DNA of 31,163 nucleotides from JANWKQ01 sp040376605. GTDB lineage: Bacteria > Bacteroidota > Bacteroidia > CAIKAF01. Made by a program: the position numbers and the translations under genes. The number at the start of each line of letters is the position of its first letter. The first letter of the stretch is position 1. The notes under the pieces are model-generated. The model searched no databases. It had not been told where the DNA came from and was given only the letters and a program-made list of their open reading frames with translations. The stretch covers positions 1 to 31,163 of the forward strand of contig JBEIQI010000005.1 in NCBI GenBank assembly GCA_040376605.1, in the 5' to 3' direction. Below are positions 1 through 7,692 of the stretch, one piece after another.

Positions 1-831
1 CAAATCTCTGTAGTTATGAATACCATCAAGGTAAATGCTGGCCAGAGAGTCGAATGGTGCCACGAAGACCTCCGAATAGGAAGGACGTATTTTATAAATA
101 TCCTGATATGATTTTACCACATACATAAATAACAATGCATCATCATATTGTTTGGTTGGATCTATTTTTATGGTTCCAAATAAATCGTAAGGTCCCGACA
201 TTGGAGAGGAGGCCACCAGATTAAAATCATTCATATAGTTTTGCTCAATCAACCGCTGGGTTGATAGGGCAGCATGACCCCCTTGACTATATCCGGTAAT
301 ATAAAGGTTGTTAATTGGCGAATGGCCCAAGGTTGCCAAAAAACCATTGGTAGAAAATAACAAATCAACCGAGGTTTGTGCTTCCGTTTTTGAATGTAAA
401 TAAAGTTGATGTTTGTCTCCATTTCCTCTTCCAATATAATCTGGAACCACTACTAAATAACCATCCGCTGCAAGCCCTGCACAAATACTAAATTGATTAT
501 ACCCCAACTTATCTTCTCTTTTTTTCATGATGTTGGTGCCATTGTGATAAATAATGGTTGAATATTGAGGATGCAAATTGTCTGGCACCATTACCAATCC
601 TGTTGCTTTTACAGGGGATCCATCGTGCCATTCAGTTATATACGTGATTTCGTAAACGTGAACACCATTATTAATAGGAAGAAATAGTTGTGGGATGTCT
701 ATTTCCTTCCAGGTTTTTTTTATTTCCTCTGCCTCAAAGTAATTTATTTTAGAATGGCCCACTAATTCGTAGCTATAGCCAGTCTGGAATAAACAAAATA
801 GTAAGAGAATAATAATGATTGACCTTTTCAC
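1..831 (-). CDS. secreted alpha/beta-hydrolase (secretory lipase-like), C-terminus cut by window edge
   Basis: The visible 277 residues form an exported serine hydrolase of the alpha/beta-hydrolase fold. A GTG start at 831-829 gives a classical signal peptide (KR, then a run of I/L/F, ending near residue 20). The nucleophile elbow is G180-Y-S182-Q-G-G, a GxSxG motif, so Ser182 is the likely nucleophile. The strand leading to it (NLYITG) and the upstream segment VVPDYIGRG are typical of the secretory lipase/DAP2-like group. The catalytic Asp and His lie beyond position 1 and cannot be checked. The substrate is unknown; lipid or peptide esters are possible. A -7-like box, TACTTTCG, lies at 859-852 on the minus strand, giving a short leader to the GTG. 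The gene lies downstream of fbp on the same strand, with a gap of about 87 bases. The fold is confident; the substrate is not. Confidence 0.8.
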   Translation of the reverse strand, partial: MKRSIIIILLLFCLFQTGYSYELVGHSKINYFEAEEIKKTWKEIDIPQLFLPINNGVHVYEITYITEWHDGSPVKATGLVMVPDNLHPQYSTIIYHNGTNIMKKREDKLGYNQFSICAGLAADGYLVVVPDYIGRGNGDKHQLYLHSKTEAQTSVDLLFSTNGFLATLGHSPINNLYITGYSQGGHAALSTQRLIEQNYMNDFNLVASSPMSGPYDLFGTIKIDPTKQYDDALLFMYVVKSYQDIYKIRPSYSEVFVAPFDSLASIYLDGIHNYRDL

Positions 832-918
832 TTTGAACTGATTTGGGATTGCGAAAGTACATCAATCGCCCGACTGTTCCTAGTGAAGAAATCTTAAAAT
901 AAAGACAATGCCTTCGAT

Positions 919-1946
919 TTATTTGGTAGCTGATTGAGCTAATAATTCCTCGGCTTTTTTAACCATTTTAAGGCTTCCCACAAAATAGGGAACTCTTTGA
1001 TGAAGCTTTTCAGGTTTTATTTCCATAATCCTTTCGAATCCGGTGCTTGCCTTACCTCCAGCTTGTTCTACAATAAAAGCCAGTGGATTACATTCGTAAA
1101 GCAAGCGTAATTTACCTTTAGGGTCGGCTTCGGTAGATGGGTACATATAGATACCACCTTTAATTAAATTTCTATGGAAATCAGCAACCAAAGAACCAAT
1201 ATATCTGCAGGAATATGACTTTCCAAAATCGTTTGCAGTTCCCTGGCAATATCTAATATAGTCCTGAATGTCAGGTGAAAAATAATTGAAATTACCTTCA
1301 TTCACAGAGTAAATCTGACCTTTTTCCGGCGTTTTTAAATCCGGATGTGATAAACAGAAAACACCAATAGAAGGATCTAATGTAAACCCATTAACTCCAT
1401 GTCCGGTGGTATACACCAACATAGTGGATGAACCATAAATAATATAGCCGGCTGCCACTTGTTCCGTGCCGGGTTGCAAAAAGTCCTGCATCGAGCAAAC
1501 TCCTTTTTTAGTGATGGTGCGATAGACCGAAAAGATGGTTCCAATAGAAACATTTACATCAATATTGCTTGATCCGTCCAAAGGATCAATACAAACCACA
1601 TAATTAGCTTCAGCACAATCCCGGTCTTCAAAAACCACTACATTATCGTTTTCTTCGCTGGCCACCCCTGCGACAACACCTCCATGCTTCATGGCAGCAA
1701 TGAATTGGTCATTGGCATAAACGTCTAATTTCTTTTGAGATTCACCATGGGTGTTGGTTGTTCCAAATTCCCCCAAAATATTTACTAATCCAGCCTTTCT
1801 AACTTCTCTGGTAACAATTTTGCAGCCACGGCGATATCCCCTAATAGTCGAGTAAGATCTCCTTTTGCATAAGGGAAGTCCTTTTGATTTCTAATAACGA
1901 ATTCCGAAAGAGTTACAATGTCACGATTAAAATTTTCTGTTTCCAT
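919..1946 (-). CDS. fbp: class I fructose-1,6-bisphosphatase, interrupted by an apparent one-base frameshift
   Basis: This enzyme hydrolyses fructose-1,6-bisphosphate to fructose-6-phosphate in gluconeogenesis. From ATG 1946 the first frame encodes 43 good FBPase residues (ending DIAVAAK) and then runs into a TAG at 1787-1785. The rest of the protein (KIVTREVRKAG onward) continues in the -1 frame and ends at TAA 919. The switch falls at a run of four A on the coding strand (1821-1818); one more A would restore a 342-residue protein, a normal length for the family. In restored numbering the metal-binding DPLDGSS is at 121-127 and the catalytic YECNP glutamate is near 285, so nothing else looks decayed. 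A sequencing or assembly indel, a real mutation, or a -1 slip on A-AAA would all fit. It lies 21 bases downstream of the dehydrogenase gene and is probably co-transcribed with it. Confidence 0.88.
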
Positions 1947-1967
1947 TAATTTGCGTATTTATACTAG

Positions 1968-3170
1968 TTATTTACCATCTACATAGTCCTGTAGATAAGA
2001 ATATTTTTCGGTTAGCTTACCATTTTCGGCTATGGTCGCATTTTTTAAAATGCCTTCCTTATCGCCATTTAATAATAATGGAATAATATCCTTCATTAAA
2101 TGATTCCCAAAATCTTCTGAAGCGTCACGGGGTAATTCACAAGGAAGATTATCAACTGCCATAACTGTTAAGGCATTTTTATTATAAGGATCTGTTTCAA
2201 GCCCGGTTGCCGGATCATAGCCAAAAATAGGATCGGCAATAGTGGTTGATCGAATGGTTGAAGGTATAGGTCCATCCAGGTCACAACTAATATCTGCAAT
2301 TACTTTAATATTAAAAGTATCATCCAGCATGTCCTCTCGGGTAAAAAATTTGGGAGCTTTGGGCGCCCAAAAATGTCCGGCAAAAAGCATATCTGTTTCC
2401 GGTAAAAATTTATAAAAATCAGATTGAAAATTTTCCGGATGATCCCTGAATTCTTTCTCATCAAACTTATTACCTTCTTTATGTTTGTTGTATTCCGGAA
2501 ACTCCACTTGGGCAAAAACAGGTTCTTTAAAGTTCTTGTGAATAAAATCGCTAGTGGTTACCTGAGTTATTTTGGCTAGCTTCAACACTTCCAAAATGCC
2601 GTGGCCCACTCTGCCGGCGCCGGTAACCAATATTTTTTCAGGACCAAGTTTAACCTTGGTCAATTCATATTCCAATTCCTTTATATCAAAACATTGATGT
2701 GCCGGTTTCAGGTTAAATATTTTATACCTTTTACCATAGGCCAATAACCCATTATAAGCACCTACAATGCCAGCAAATCTTCCGAATCCTAAAATTCGTC
2801 CATCATCAGGATACCTAAGACATTCATAATCAATTAAACGGATATTTTTTTCTAAAATCGACTGTAATAGTTTACGATTATGAGCTTGTTTTTTTATGGT
2901 ATGTGAAAAAAAGAAATAGGTTTTGTTAGCTAGTAAATATTCGGTAGGGATTTCCTTAATTCCCAGGATTACATCGCAATCATGGAGGCTGTTAACAATT
3001 TCAATTCCTTTATGTTTATATTCTTCATCCTTGTAACAACGCTCCGAATAATCCTCAACCACCAAATCTAAATTTCTATATTCTTCTAAAAGAGAGGCAC
3101 ATTGCCAGGGAATTAGGGGTACCCTGGTATCGGGTGGAGATTTTCTTTCTTTGATAATTCCCAGCTTCAT
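1968..3170 (-). CDS. NAD(P)-dependent dehydrogenase, saccharopine/alanine dehydrogenase-like
   Basis: This 400-residue oxidoreductase belongs to the AlaDH/PNT-type fold. The N-terminal catalytic domain starts KLGIIKERKSPPDTRVPL, typical of the family. It carries GIKE (Lys72) and FSH (His90), which match by pattern the Lys/His pair of yeast saccharopine dehydrogenase Lys1. A central segment LGFGRFAGIVGAYNGL (about 127-142) is also Lys1-like, and the Rossmann dinucleotide motif is GAGRVG at 184-189. The substrate is uncertain: Bacteroidota normally make lysine through diaminopimelate, so a true lysine-forming role is doubtful. It is the first gene of a minus-strand run with fbp 21 bases downstream. 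A -7 word TATCTTTG lies on the minus strand at 3195-3188, 18 bases before the ATG. The family is confident; the reaction is not. Confidence 0.8.
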   Translation of the reverse strand: MKLGIIKERKSPPDTRVPLIPWQCASLLEEYRNLDLVVEDYSERCYKDEEYKHKGIEIVNSLHDCDVILGIKEIPTEYLLANKTYFFFSHTIKKQAHNRKLLQSILEKNIRLIDYECLRYPDDGRILGFGRFAGIVGAYNGLLAYGKRYKIFNLKPAHQCFDIKELEYELTKVKLGPEKILVTGAGRVGHGILEVLKLAKITQVTTSDFIHKNFKEPVFAQVEFPEYNKHKEGNKFDEKEFRDHPENFQSDFYKFLPETDMLFAGHFWAPKAPKFFTREDMLDDTFNIKVIADISCDLDGPIPSTIRSTTIADPIFGYDPATGLETDPYNKNALTVMAVDNLPCELPRDASEDFGNHLMKDIIPLLLNGDKEGILKNATIAENGKLTEKYSYLQDYVDGK

Positions 3171-3187
3171 AGTGTTTTATTGAAGTA

Positions 3188-3195
3188 CAAAGATA
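3188..3195 (-). promoter_or_regulatory. -7 promoter element for the saccharopine-dehydrogenase-like gene
   Basis: The minus strand reads TATCTTTG, a perfect TAnnTTTG Bacteroidota -7 word, about 18 bases before the start codon at 3170. I see no clear TTTG -33 box at the usual 17-23 base distance, so the call rests on one element and position. Confidence 0.45.
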
Positions 3196-3421
3196 AAATT
3201 TAAAAGGATTTTTGGGTTCTCTTAGTCTCACCCATGGCTATGGCCTATTCTAGGGTCTGCATACCCGGGTGTTTTGCTTTACCCCTCGGTCCTACTGGCA
3301 AAGTGGAATATTGTAAGTGGGGTAACGTTGTTATCCGCGGTTCATTCAAGGGACGGAAAATTATTCTTCATTATTAACGAAGTTTTATAAATGGGTGCTT
3401 GTGTATTTAAATTCAATTTCC
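3196..3421. other. intergenic stretch with a GC-rich island and no gene
   Basis: This divergent intergenic region separates the dehydrogenase gene (minus) from clpS (plus). Its middle (about 3220-3360) is visibly richer in G and C than the surrounding spacers and includes the palindrome-like ACCCGGGT and the word ATGGCCTAT. I see no convincing ORF, tRNA or known riboswitch in it. It shares short words with the spacer upstream of serC, in a different order; see findings. Confidence 0.4.
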
Positions 3422-3429
3422 GAAATTTG
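3422..3429 (+). promoter_or_regulatory. probable -7 element of clpS
   Basis: GAAATTTG matches TAnnTTTG at all but the first base. A TTG sits 20 bases upstream (3399-3401). Transcription would start near 3436, downstream of the first in-frame GTG at 3395 but upstream of the ATG-ATG at 3452, so it supports the shorter ClpS start. Confidence 0.35.
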
Positions 3430-3451
3430 CATAGTAACATGCATAAAGCTT

Positions 3452-3751
3452 ATGATGAAGTTATTCGATTCTTGGAACCCACAGGTAGAAACAGAAGATG
3501 ATATTGCCTTATTCTCTTTAGAAGATGAGGTTAAAAAATTAATCTTACATAATGATGACTACAATACCTTCGATTGGGTAATTGAGGCTTTGGTTGAAAT
3601 TTGTAAGCACAATACCGAACAAGCTGAGCAATGTGCTTATATTGTTCATTATAGAGGTAAGTGTCAGGTAAAACATGGTTCAGAAGATCAAATGAATCGA
3701 TTGCATGCCGCTTTGGTTCAAAGGGGTTTATCGGCAACGGTCGAAAATTAA
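3452..3751 (+). CDS. clpS: ATP-dependent Clp protease adaptor ClpS
   Basis: ClpS binds proteins with destabilising N-terminal residues (N-degrons) and delivers them to ClpA- or ClpC-type unfoldases for degradation in the cytoplasm. The core LILHNDDYNTFDWVIEAL is the signature of the family: the N-degron pocket lies in the HNDDYNTF segment. It is followed by EQAEQCAYIVHYRGKC and the terminal GLSATVE. The start was placed at ATG 3452 (99 residues; ATG 3455 is equally possible). The in-frame GTG at 3395 would add residues unlike any ClpS and would lie upstream of the putative promoter. The acidic stretch before the core is a normal flexible N-terminal extension. A terminator hairpin follows at 3778-3807. 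No clp ATPase is in the window. Confidence 0.9.
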   Translation: MMKLFDSWNPQVETEDDIALFSLEDEVKKLILHNDDYNTFDWVIEALVEICKHNTEQAEQCAYIVHYRGKCQVKHGSEDQMNRLHAALVQRGLSATVEN

Positions 3752-3777
3752 ATATTATAAAAAATAATAATTTTTGT

Positions 3778-3807
3778 AAAAAGGCTCTACCCAAATGGAG
3801 CTTTTTT
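3778..3807 (+). terminator. Rho-independent terminator after clpS
   Basis: An A-run and GGCTC pair with GAGC and a run of six T, with one bulged G in the stem and a loop around TACCCAAATG. It lies 26 bases after the clpS stop and before nfeD, ending the clpS transcript. Confidence 0.65.
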
Positions 3808-3889
3808 CGTAAAAGGGAATCGCTGCAATTGAATCCAATTGTTCTGTGGTCTTTAAAAATTAATATTAACTTAGACAATTATTATTCCT

Positions 3890-4357
3890 ATGACACTAAC
3901 CACCATTCTTCTCATTATTATTATTGGCCTTATACTGGTTGCAGTTGAAATATTTTTAGTTCCTGGAACTACCGTTGTGGGCATTCTGGGAGGTGCTGCC
4001 ATTATCACGGGAATGGTTTGCGGATTTTTAATGTTAGATGCTGGAACCGGATGGATTTTGTTTAGTTGTACCCTGGCCATTTGTGCAGTCCTTGGATATT
4101 TTGGATTTAAAGGAGATACCTACCAAAGGTTTGCTGTGAAATCGAATATTGATAGTAAAATCATAGATCATGTAAATACCCTTGAAGTGGGTATGGAAGG
4201 AACAACCATTACCCGCTGTGCCCCAATTGGTAAGGCCCATTTTGGAAAAGAAACCGAAGAAGTATATTCCTTAAACGAATTTATTGAAACGGATACTAAA
4301 ATTAAAATTGTATTGATTAAAGAAAACAAGATATTTGTAGAAGTAAATAAATCTTAA
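3890..4357 (+). CDS. NfeD-like membrane protein (partner of flotillin FloA)
   Basis: This 155-residue protein matches the short NfeD class. Two or three N-terminal membrane helices (about residues 4-25, 28-48 and 53-72) contain VEIFLVPGTTVVGILGG, the usual NfeD signature. A soluble C-terminal part (about 95-155, starting EVGMEGTTITRCAPIGKAHF) looks like the OB-fold NfeD domain. In the family this domain faces the cytoplasm and works with SPFH proteins in membrane microdomains. The Ser-protease domain of long NfeD proteins is absent. It ends 15 bases before floA on the same strand, the common two-gene arrangement, so an operon is likely. The precise molecular role of NfeD is not settled. Confidence 0.85.
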   Translation: MTLTTILLIIIIGLILVAVEIFLVPGTTVVGILGGAAIITGMVCGFLMLDAGTGWILFSCTLAICAVLGYFGFKGDTYQRFAVKSNIDSKIIDHVNTLEVGMEGTTITRCAPIGKAHFGKETEEVYSLNEFIETDTKIKIVLIKENKIFVEVNKS

Positions 4358-4372
4358 AATCAAATCATCACT

Positions 4373-5362
4373 ATGGAACCAGGATCAATGTTTTTAATAG
4401 GTGCCTTAATAGTAGGGGTACTATTATTTTTTCTCATCTTCTTTTACTTTTTACCATTCGGATTATGGATCTCTGCTCAATTTGCTGGGGTTAGGGTAAA
4501 TCTTTTTCAACTAGCTTTTATGCGCATTCGAAAAGTGCCGCCAGGGGTTATTGTTAAAGCATTGGTAACCGCTACAAAAGCTGGATTGCAAGTAAAACGG
4601 GATGATTTGGAAGCCCATTATTTGGCAGGTGGTAGAATTGTGCAAGTAATTAATGCACTGATTTCAGCGGATAAAGCCAATATCGATTTGGATTTTAGAA
4701 CGGCAACCGCTATTGACTTAGCAGGTAGAGATGTATTTGAGGCGGTTCAACTGTCGGTAAATCCTAAAGTAATTCATACCCCACCTATTGCTGCTGTGGC
4801 AAAGGATGGTATTCAACTTATTGCCAAAGCAAGGGTTACCGTAAGGGCTAACATACGCAGATTGGTTGGGGGAGCTGGTGAAGAAACCATTATTGCCCGC
4901 ATTGGAGAAGGGGTTGTTTCTTCCATTGGATCATCATTAAATCACAAACAAGTTTTAGAAAATCCTGATATGATTTCAAAAACGGTATTGGCTAAAGGGT
5001 TAGATGCTGGAACCGCTTTCGAAATTTTATCTATCGACATTGCAGATGTGGATGTTGGTAAAAATATTGGAGCACAATTACAAATGGATCAGGCCCAAGC
5101 CGATAAAAATATTGCTCAGGCAAAAGCAGAAGAAAGAAGAGCCATGGCGATTGCTTTGGAACAGGAGATGAAGGCAAAAGCCCAGGAAGCAAGAGCCAAA
5201 GTAATTGAGGCAGAAGCAGAAATTCCGAAAGCTATTGCGGCTGCATTTATGAATGGTCAATTAGGTGTAATGGACTATTATAAAATGCAGAATGTTCAGG
5301 CCGATACAACCATGCGGGATTCTATCTCCAAATCAACCGGCAAGGATAAAAAAGCAGAATAA
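4373..5362 (+). CDS. floA: flotillin-like protein FloA (SPFH family)
   Basis: FloA is a membrane-anchored scaffold of bacterial lipid-raft-like microdomains. The 329-residue length is normal for the family. A hydrophobic hairpin or helix at about residues 6-32 is followed by the conserved FAGVRVNLFQLAFMRIRKV. Next come an SPFH-type domain (about 60-230) with RATAIDLAGRDVFEAVQ and VNPKVIHTPPIAAVAKDGIQ, and an Ala/Glu/Lys-rich coiled coil (about 240-290, QAQADKNIAQAKAEERRAMA) that drives oligomerisation. The C-terminal tail is lysine-rich. The gene directly follows the NfeD gene and is closed by a strong hairpin terminator at 5385-5433. Confidence 0.93.
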   Translation: MEPGSMFLIGALIVGVLLFFLIFFYFLPFGLWISAQFAGVRVNLFQLAFMRIRKVPPGVIVKALVTATKAGLQVKRDDLEAHYLAGGRIVQVINALISADKANIDLDFRTATAIDLAGRDVFEAVQLSVNPKVIHTPPIAAVAKDGIQLIAKARVTVRANIRRLVGGAGEETIIARIGEGVVSSIGSSLNHKQVLENPDMISKTVLAKGLDAGTAFEILSIDIADVDVGKNIGAQLQMDQAQADKNIAQAKAEERRAMAIALEQEMKAKAQEARAKVIEAEAEIPKAIAAAFMNGQLGVMDYYKMQNVQADTTMRDSISKSTGKDKKAE

Positions 5363-5384
5363 TTATTGAACTACATTACCGAAT

Positions 5385-5433
5385 AAAAGGTCCGAAATTC
5401 AACAAGTTATTATTGTGGAATTTTGGACCTTTT
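5385..5433 (+). terminator. strong terminator after floA
   Basis: The left arm AAAAGGTCCGAAATTC (5385-5400) pairs with GAATTTTGGACCTTTT (5418-5433) over 16 positions with one G-T wobble, and T-rich sequence follows to 5440. It begins about 22 bases after the floA stop and separates floA from the Nudix gene. The stem is symmetric enough to work on both strands. Confidence 0.8.
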
Positions 5434-5451
5434 GGTTTTTAAAGAATCTAT

Positions 5452-6012
5452 ATGATCGACGAATCAAAAAATCCCTGGACCACCTTATCAGAAGAGATTA
5501 AATATGAAAATCCCTGGATAAAAGTAGAAGAGCATCAGGTTTTGAATCCTGCAGGTAACCCAGGTATATATGGTAAGGTTCATTTTAAAAATTTGGCAAT
5601 TGGGATCATTCCAATCGACGAAGAAGGAAATACTTGGATTGTTGGTCAGTATCGTTACCCATTAAATATTTATAGCTGGGAAATAATCGAAGGGGGAGGC
5701 AAAATGGAAGTAGATCCATTAGAATCTGCCCGAAGAGAATTGTTAGAAGAAGCAGGAATCATTGCCGAAGAATGGGAACTTCTTACAAAATTACATACCA
5801 GCAACTCCGTTACCGATGAACTAGGATTGATTTATATTGCCCGAAAATTATCTTTTACGGATGCTATTCCTGAGGAGACGGAACAATTGCAAATCAAAAA
5901 AATTCCTGTTAAAGAATTGATCCAAATAGCCATGGAAGGAAAAATCACGGATTCCTTGAGTTTGATAGGGATTTATAAATTGGCTTTGTTTCTTCTACTT
6001 CCCCAACGTTAA
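5452..6012 (+). CDS. Nudix hydrolase, ADP-ribose pyrophosphatase-like
   Basis: Nudix enzymes cleave nucleoside-diphosphate-X compounds; this 186-residue protein most resembles the ADP-ribose/ADP-sugar pyrophosphatase branch. The Nudix box spans about residues 81-103, with RELLEEAGI (95-103) supplying the metal-binding glutamates E96, E99 and E100. The WIVGQYRYP segment (about 62-70) and the VTDELGLIYIA segment are typical of NudF-like enzymes. The first box glutamate is replaced by Val87, with Glu86 next to it, a mild deviation that need not abolish activity. The last 18 bases overlap, tail to tail, the end of the retropepsin-like gene. There is no signal peptide, so it acts in the cytoplasm. 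Confidence 0.88.
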   Translation: MIDESKNPWTTLSEEIKYENPWIKVEEHQVLNPAGNPGIYGKVHFKNLAIGIIPIDEEGNTWIVGQYRYPLNIYSWEIIEGGGKMEVDPLESARRELLEEAGIIAEEWELLTKLHTSNSVTDELGLIYIARKLSFTDAIPEETEQLQIKKIPVKELIQIAMEGKITDSLSLIGIYKLALFLLLPQR

Positions 6013-6420
6013 TGTCTTGGTTTCGTAATTGATTTTCGCCTTATATTTTCTCAAGATATCACCCCCTAAAACACCATGAACAGCAGGTCTTCCCACCATT
6101 CCATAAGCCATGTTTACATGGGTAAGATCAATAACGGCACAATGATATTTGCGAATAAGTAAATTCCCGATTTCAAATTTTTTTATGATCGTTGAGAAGC
6201 TTTGTAATTCATTGCTGCCAACTCCGGATGTGGTTGCCTCATGTTCCATTAAATCTAATTCAGGAACAAATTCGTGAATAGTATTTTTATCAAATACAGT
6301 TCGGCTGGCACCAGTATCTAAAATAAGGTTAGCTACCTTACCGTTAATCAAAACTTTTAGTTTAATATGATATCCATCCTTATCTAAAGAAAAAATATCG
6401 AGTTTAATTCTTGTAGCCAT
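5995..6420 (-). CDS. retropepsin-like (clan AA) aspartic protease, small cytoplasmic form
   Basis: The 141-residue protein has the hallmark of a single-lobe aspartic protease: ANLILDTGASRTVFD with the catalytic D35-T-G-A-S. Farther on, HGVLGGDILRKY (about 115-126) is the hydrophobic-Gly motif that packs behind the active site in retropepsins. Such proteins act as homodimers, each subunit giving one Asp. No signal peptide, lipobox or membrane helix is visible, so it is probably cytoplasmic; many bacterial relatives are periplasmic or membrane-anchored. It lies downstream of mdh on the same strand, 95 bases away, with an inverted-repeat element between them. Its 3' end overlaps the Nudix gene by 18 bases. 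The substrate is unknown. An inactive or regulatory role is possible, but the motif is intact. Confidence 0.8.
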   Translation of the reverse strand: MATRIKLDIFSLDKDGYHIKLKVLINGKVANLILDTGASRTVFDKNTIHEFVPELDLMEHEATTSGVGSNELQSFSTIIKKFEIGNLLIRKYHCAVIDLTHVNMAYGMVGRPAVHGVLGGDILRKYKAKINYETKTLTLGK

Positions 6421-6515
6421 TTTTAAGAAGACGATTTACAAAAAGACGAAAGACGTAGGACCTATTAAACAGTCCTACGTCTTATGTCATTAAGTTAAGT
6501 TGTCTTAAGTCTTTT
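6421..6515. repeat. inverted-repeat element between mdh and the protease gene
   Basis: This spacer is largely made of repeats. A perfect 12-base inverted repeat, AAGACGTAGGAC (6450-6461) and GTCCTACGTCTT (6472-6483), encloses a 10-base loop. It is preceded by a short direct repeat (AAGACG-AAAGACG). Looser outer arms, TTTTAAGAAGAC near 6421 and GTCTTTTTTAAAA near 6508-6520, face each other. On the minus strand the hairpin is followed after four bases by a short T-run, so it could end the mdh transcript. It could also be a dispersed MITE/REP-like repeat. Copies elsewhere in the genome cannot be seen here. Confidence 0.6.
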
Positions 6516-7451
6516 TTAAAACAATTTCATGTTGTCCAAAACATCCATTACTTCTTTAACAGCAGTAGCAGAGGAGGCAACTAATTTCTTTTCTTCGTCA
6601 TTTAATTTAAGCTCAATGATTTTTTCAATACCATTTTTACCCAATACAGCAGGAACGCCTAAATAAATATCCTTTAAACCATATTCGCCTTGTAACCAAG
6701 CACAAACAGGTAATACTCTTCTTTGGTTACGAACAATGGCTTCTACCATTTGAGCCGCTGCTGCACCCGGAGCATACCAAGCCGATGTACCTAATAAGTT
6801 CACGATTTCTCCACCACCTTTTTTAGTTCTTTCGATAATGGCATTTAATTTATCCTCAGCAATTAATTCAGTAACTGGAATTCCACTTACTGTGGTATAA
6901 CGAGGCAATGGAACCATGGTATCTCCATGTCCACCTAAAAGCATCGCTTGAATTTCTTTTGGGGAAACATCTAATTCAGTAGCCAAAAATGCACGGTAAC
7001 GAGCCGTATCTAAAATTCCAGCCATTCCCATTACTTGTTTTGAATCCATTTTGGCTGTTAAAAAAGCGCAATAGGTCATTACATCCAATGGATTTGAAAC
7101 CACCACGATTTTAGCATTGGGAGAATATTTTACTACATTTTCGGTAACAGATTTAACGATTCCGGCATTGGTAGCGATCAAATCATCGCGAGTCATACCA
7201 GGTTTACGAGGTAAACCTGAAGTGATCACAACCACTTCCGAATCTTTGGTAGGCTCATAATCATTGGTGTATCCTTTGATTCGGCTATCATAGTTATTTA
7301 CCGGAGCAGTTTGCCACATATCCAAAGCTTTCCCTTCGGCAAAGTTTTCTTTAATGTCGATCAATACTACTTCTTCTGCTAGTTCTTTATGCGCAATTAC
7401 GTCTGCACAAGTAGCACCTACATTTCCGGCGCCGATAACTGTTACTTTCAT
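6516..7451 (-). CDS. mdh: malate dehydrogenase (LDH-like type)
   Basis: It oxidises malate to oxaloacetate with NAD+ in the TCA cycle. The 311-residue chain starts with the Rossmann motif GAGNVG (7-12), with Asp32 positioned for NAD+ preference. The mobile active-site loop LPRKPGMTRDD carries Arg82 and Arg88, which bind the dicarboxylate and mark malate rather than lactate specificity. Arg151 (DTARYR) and the catalytic His175 in GGHGD are in place. A promoter fits at 7498-7527 on the minus strand: TTTG, 18 bases, TAACTTCG. The next gene downstream on the strand is the retropepsin-like protease, beyond the inverted-repeat element. Confidence 0.95.
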   Translation of the reverse strand: MKVTVIGAGNVGATCADVIAHKELAEEVVLIDIKENFAEGKALDMWQTAPVNNYDSRIKGYTNDYEPTKDSEVVVITSGLPRKPGMTRDDLIATNAGIVKSVTENVVKYSPNAKIVVVSNPLDVMTYCAFLTAKMDSKQVMGMAGILDTARYRAFLATELDVSPKEIQAMLLGGHGDTMVPLPRYTTVSGIPVTELIAEDKLNAIIERTKKGGGEIVNLLGTSAWYAPGAAAAQMVEAIVRNQRRVLPVCAWLQGEYGLKDIYLGVPAVLGKNGIEKIIELKLNDEEKKLVASSATAVKEVMDVLDNMKLF

Positions 7452-7497
7452 GCTGTTTAGATATTTATAAGAGGTTTAATGAACTTAATAACGGACG

Positions 7498-7527
7498 CGA
7501 AGTTATAAAAGGGCTTATGATTTCAAA
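7498..7527 (-). promoter_or_regulatory. mdh promoter
   Basis: On the minus strand TTTG (7527-7524) is followed by an 18-base spacer and TAACTTCG (7505-7498), one mismatch from the Bacteroidota -7 consensus TAnnTTTG. The predicted leader to ATG 7451 is about 40 bases. Confidence 0.5.
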
Positions 7528-7634
7528 ATGAAATACCTCAGGGTTTTGTGAAATATTCATAACAAAATCAACTCTTGTTCGTTGGTAACTATTGAACCTG
7601 GGGTAAAATCATGTTATTAAGCCCATTTTCTTTG

Positions 7635-7642
7635 TATTTTTG
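7635..7642 (+). promoter_or_regulatory. -7 element upstream of the T9SS cargo gene
   Basis: TATTTTTG matches TAnnTTTG exactly and lies about 50 bases before the TTG start at 7693. A weak TGTT at 7612-7615 is spaced 19 bases upstream. Confidence 0.4.
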
Positions 7643-7692
7643 TTGGATGCATCTTTTTGTTGCATAAACTCATCTTACTTTAAAGAAGGAAA

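Noticed and set aside
3395..3454. Longer ClpS starting at GTG 3395
   Set aside because: The extra 19 residues (hydrophobic, cysteine-rich) are unlike ClpS, and the putative -7 box at 3422-3429 would lie inside them; ATG 3452 is the better start.
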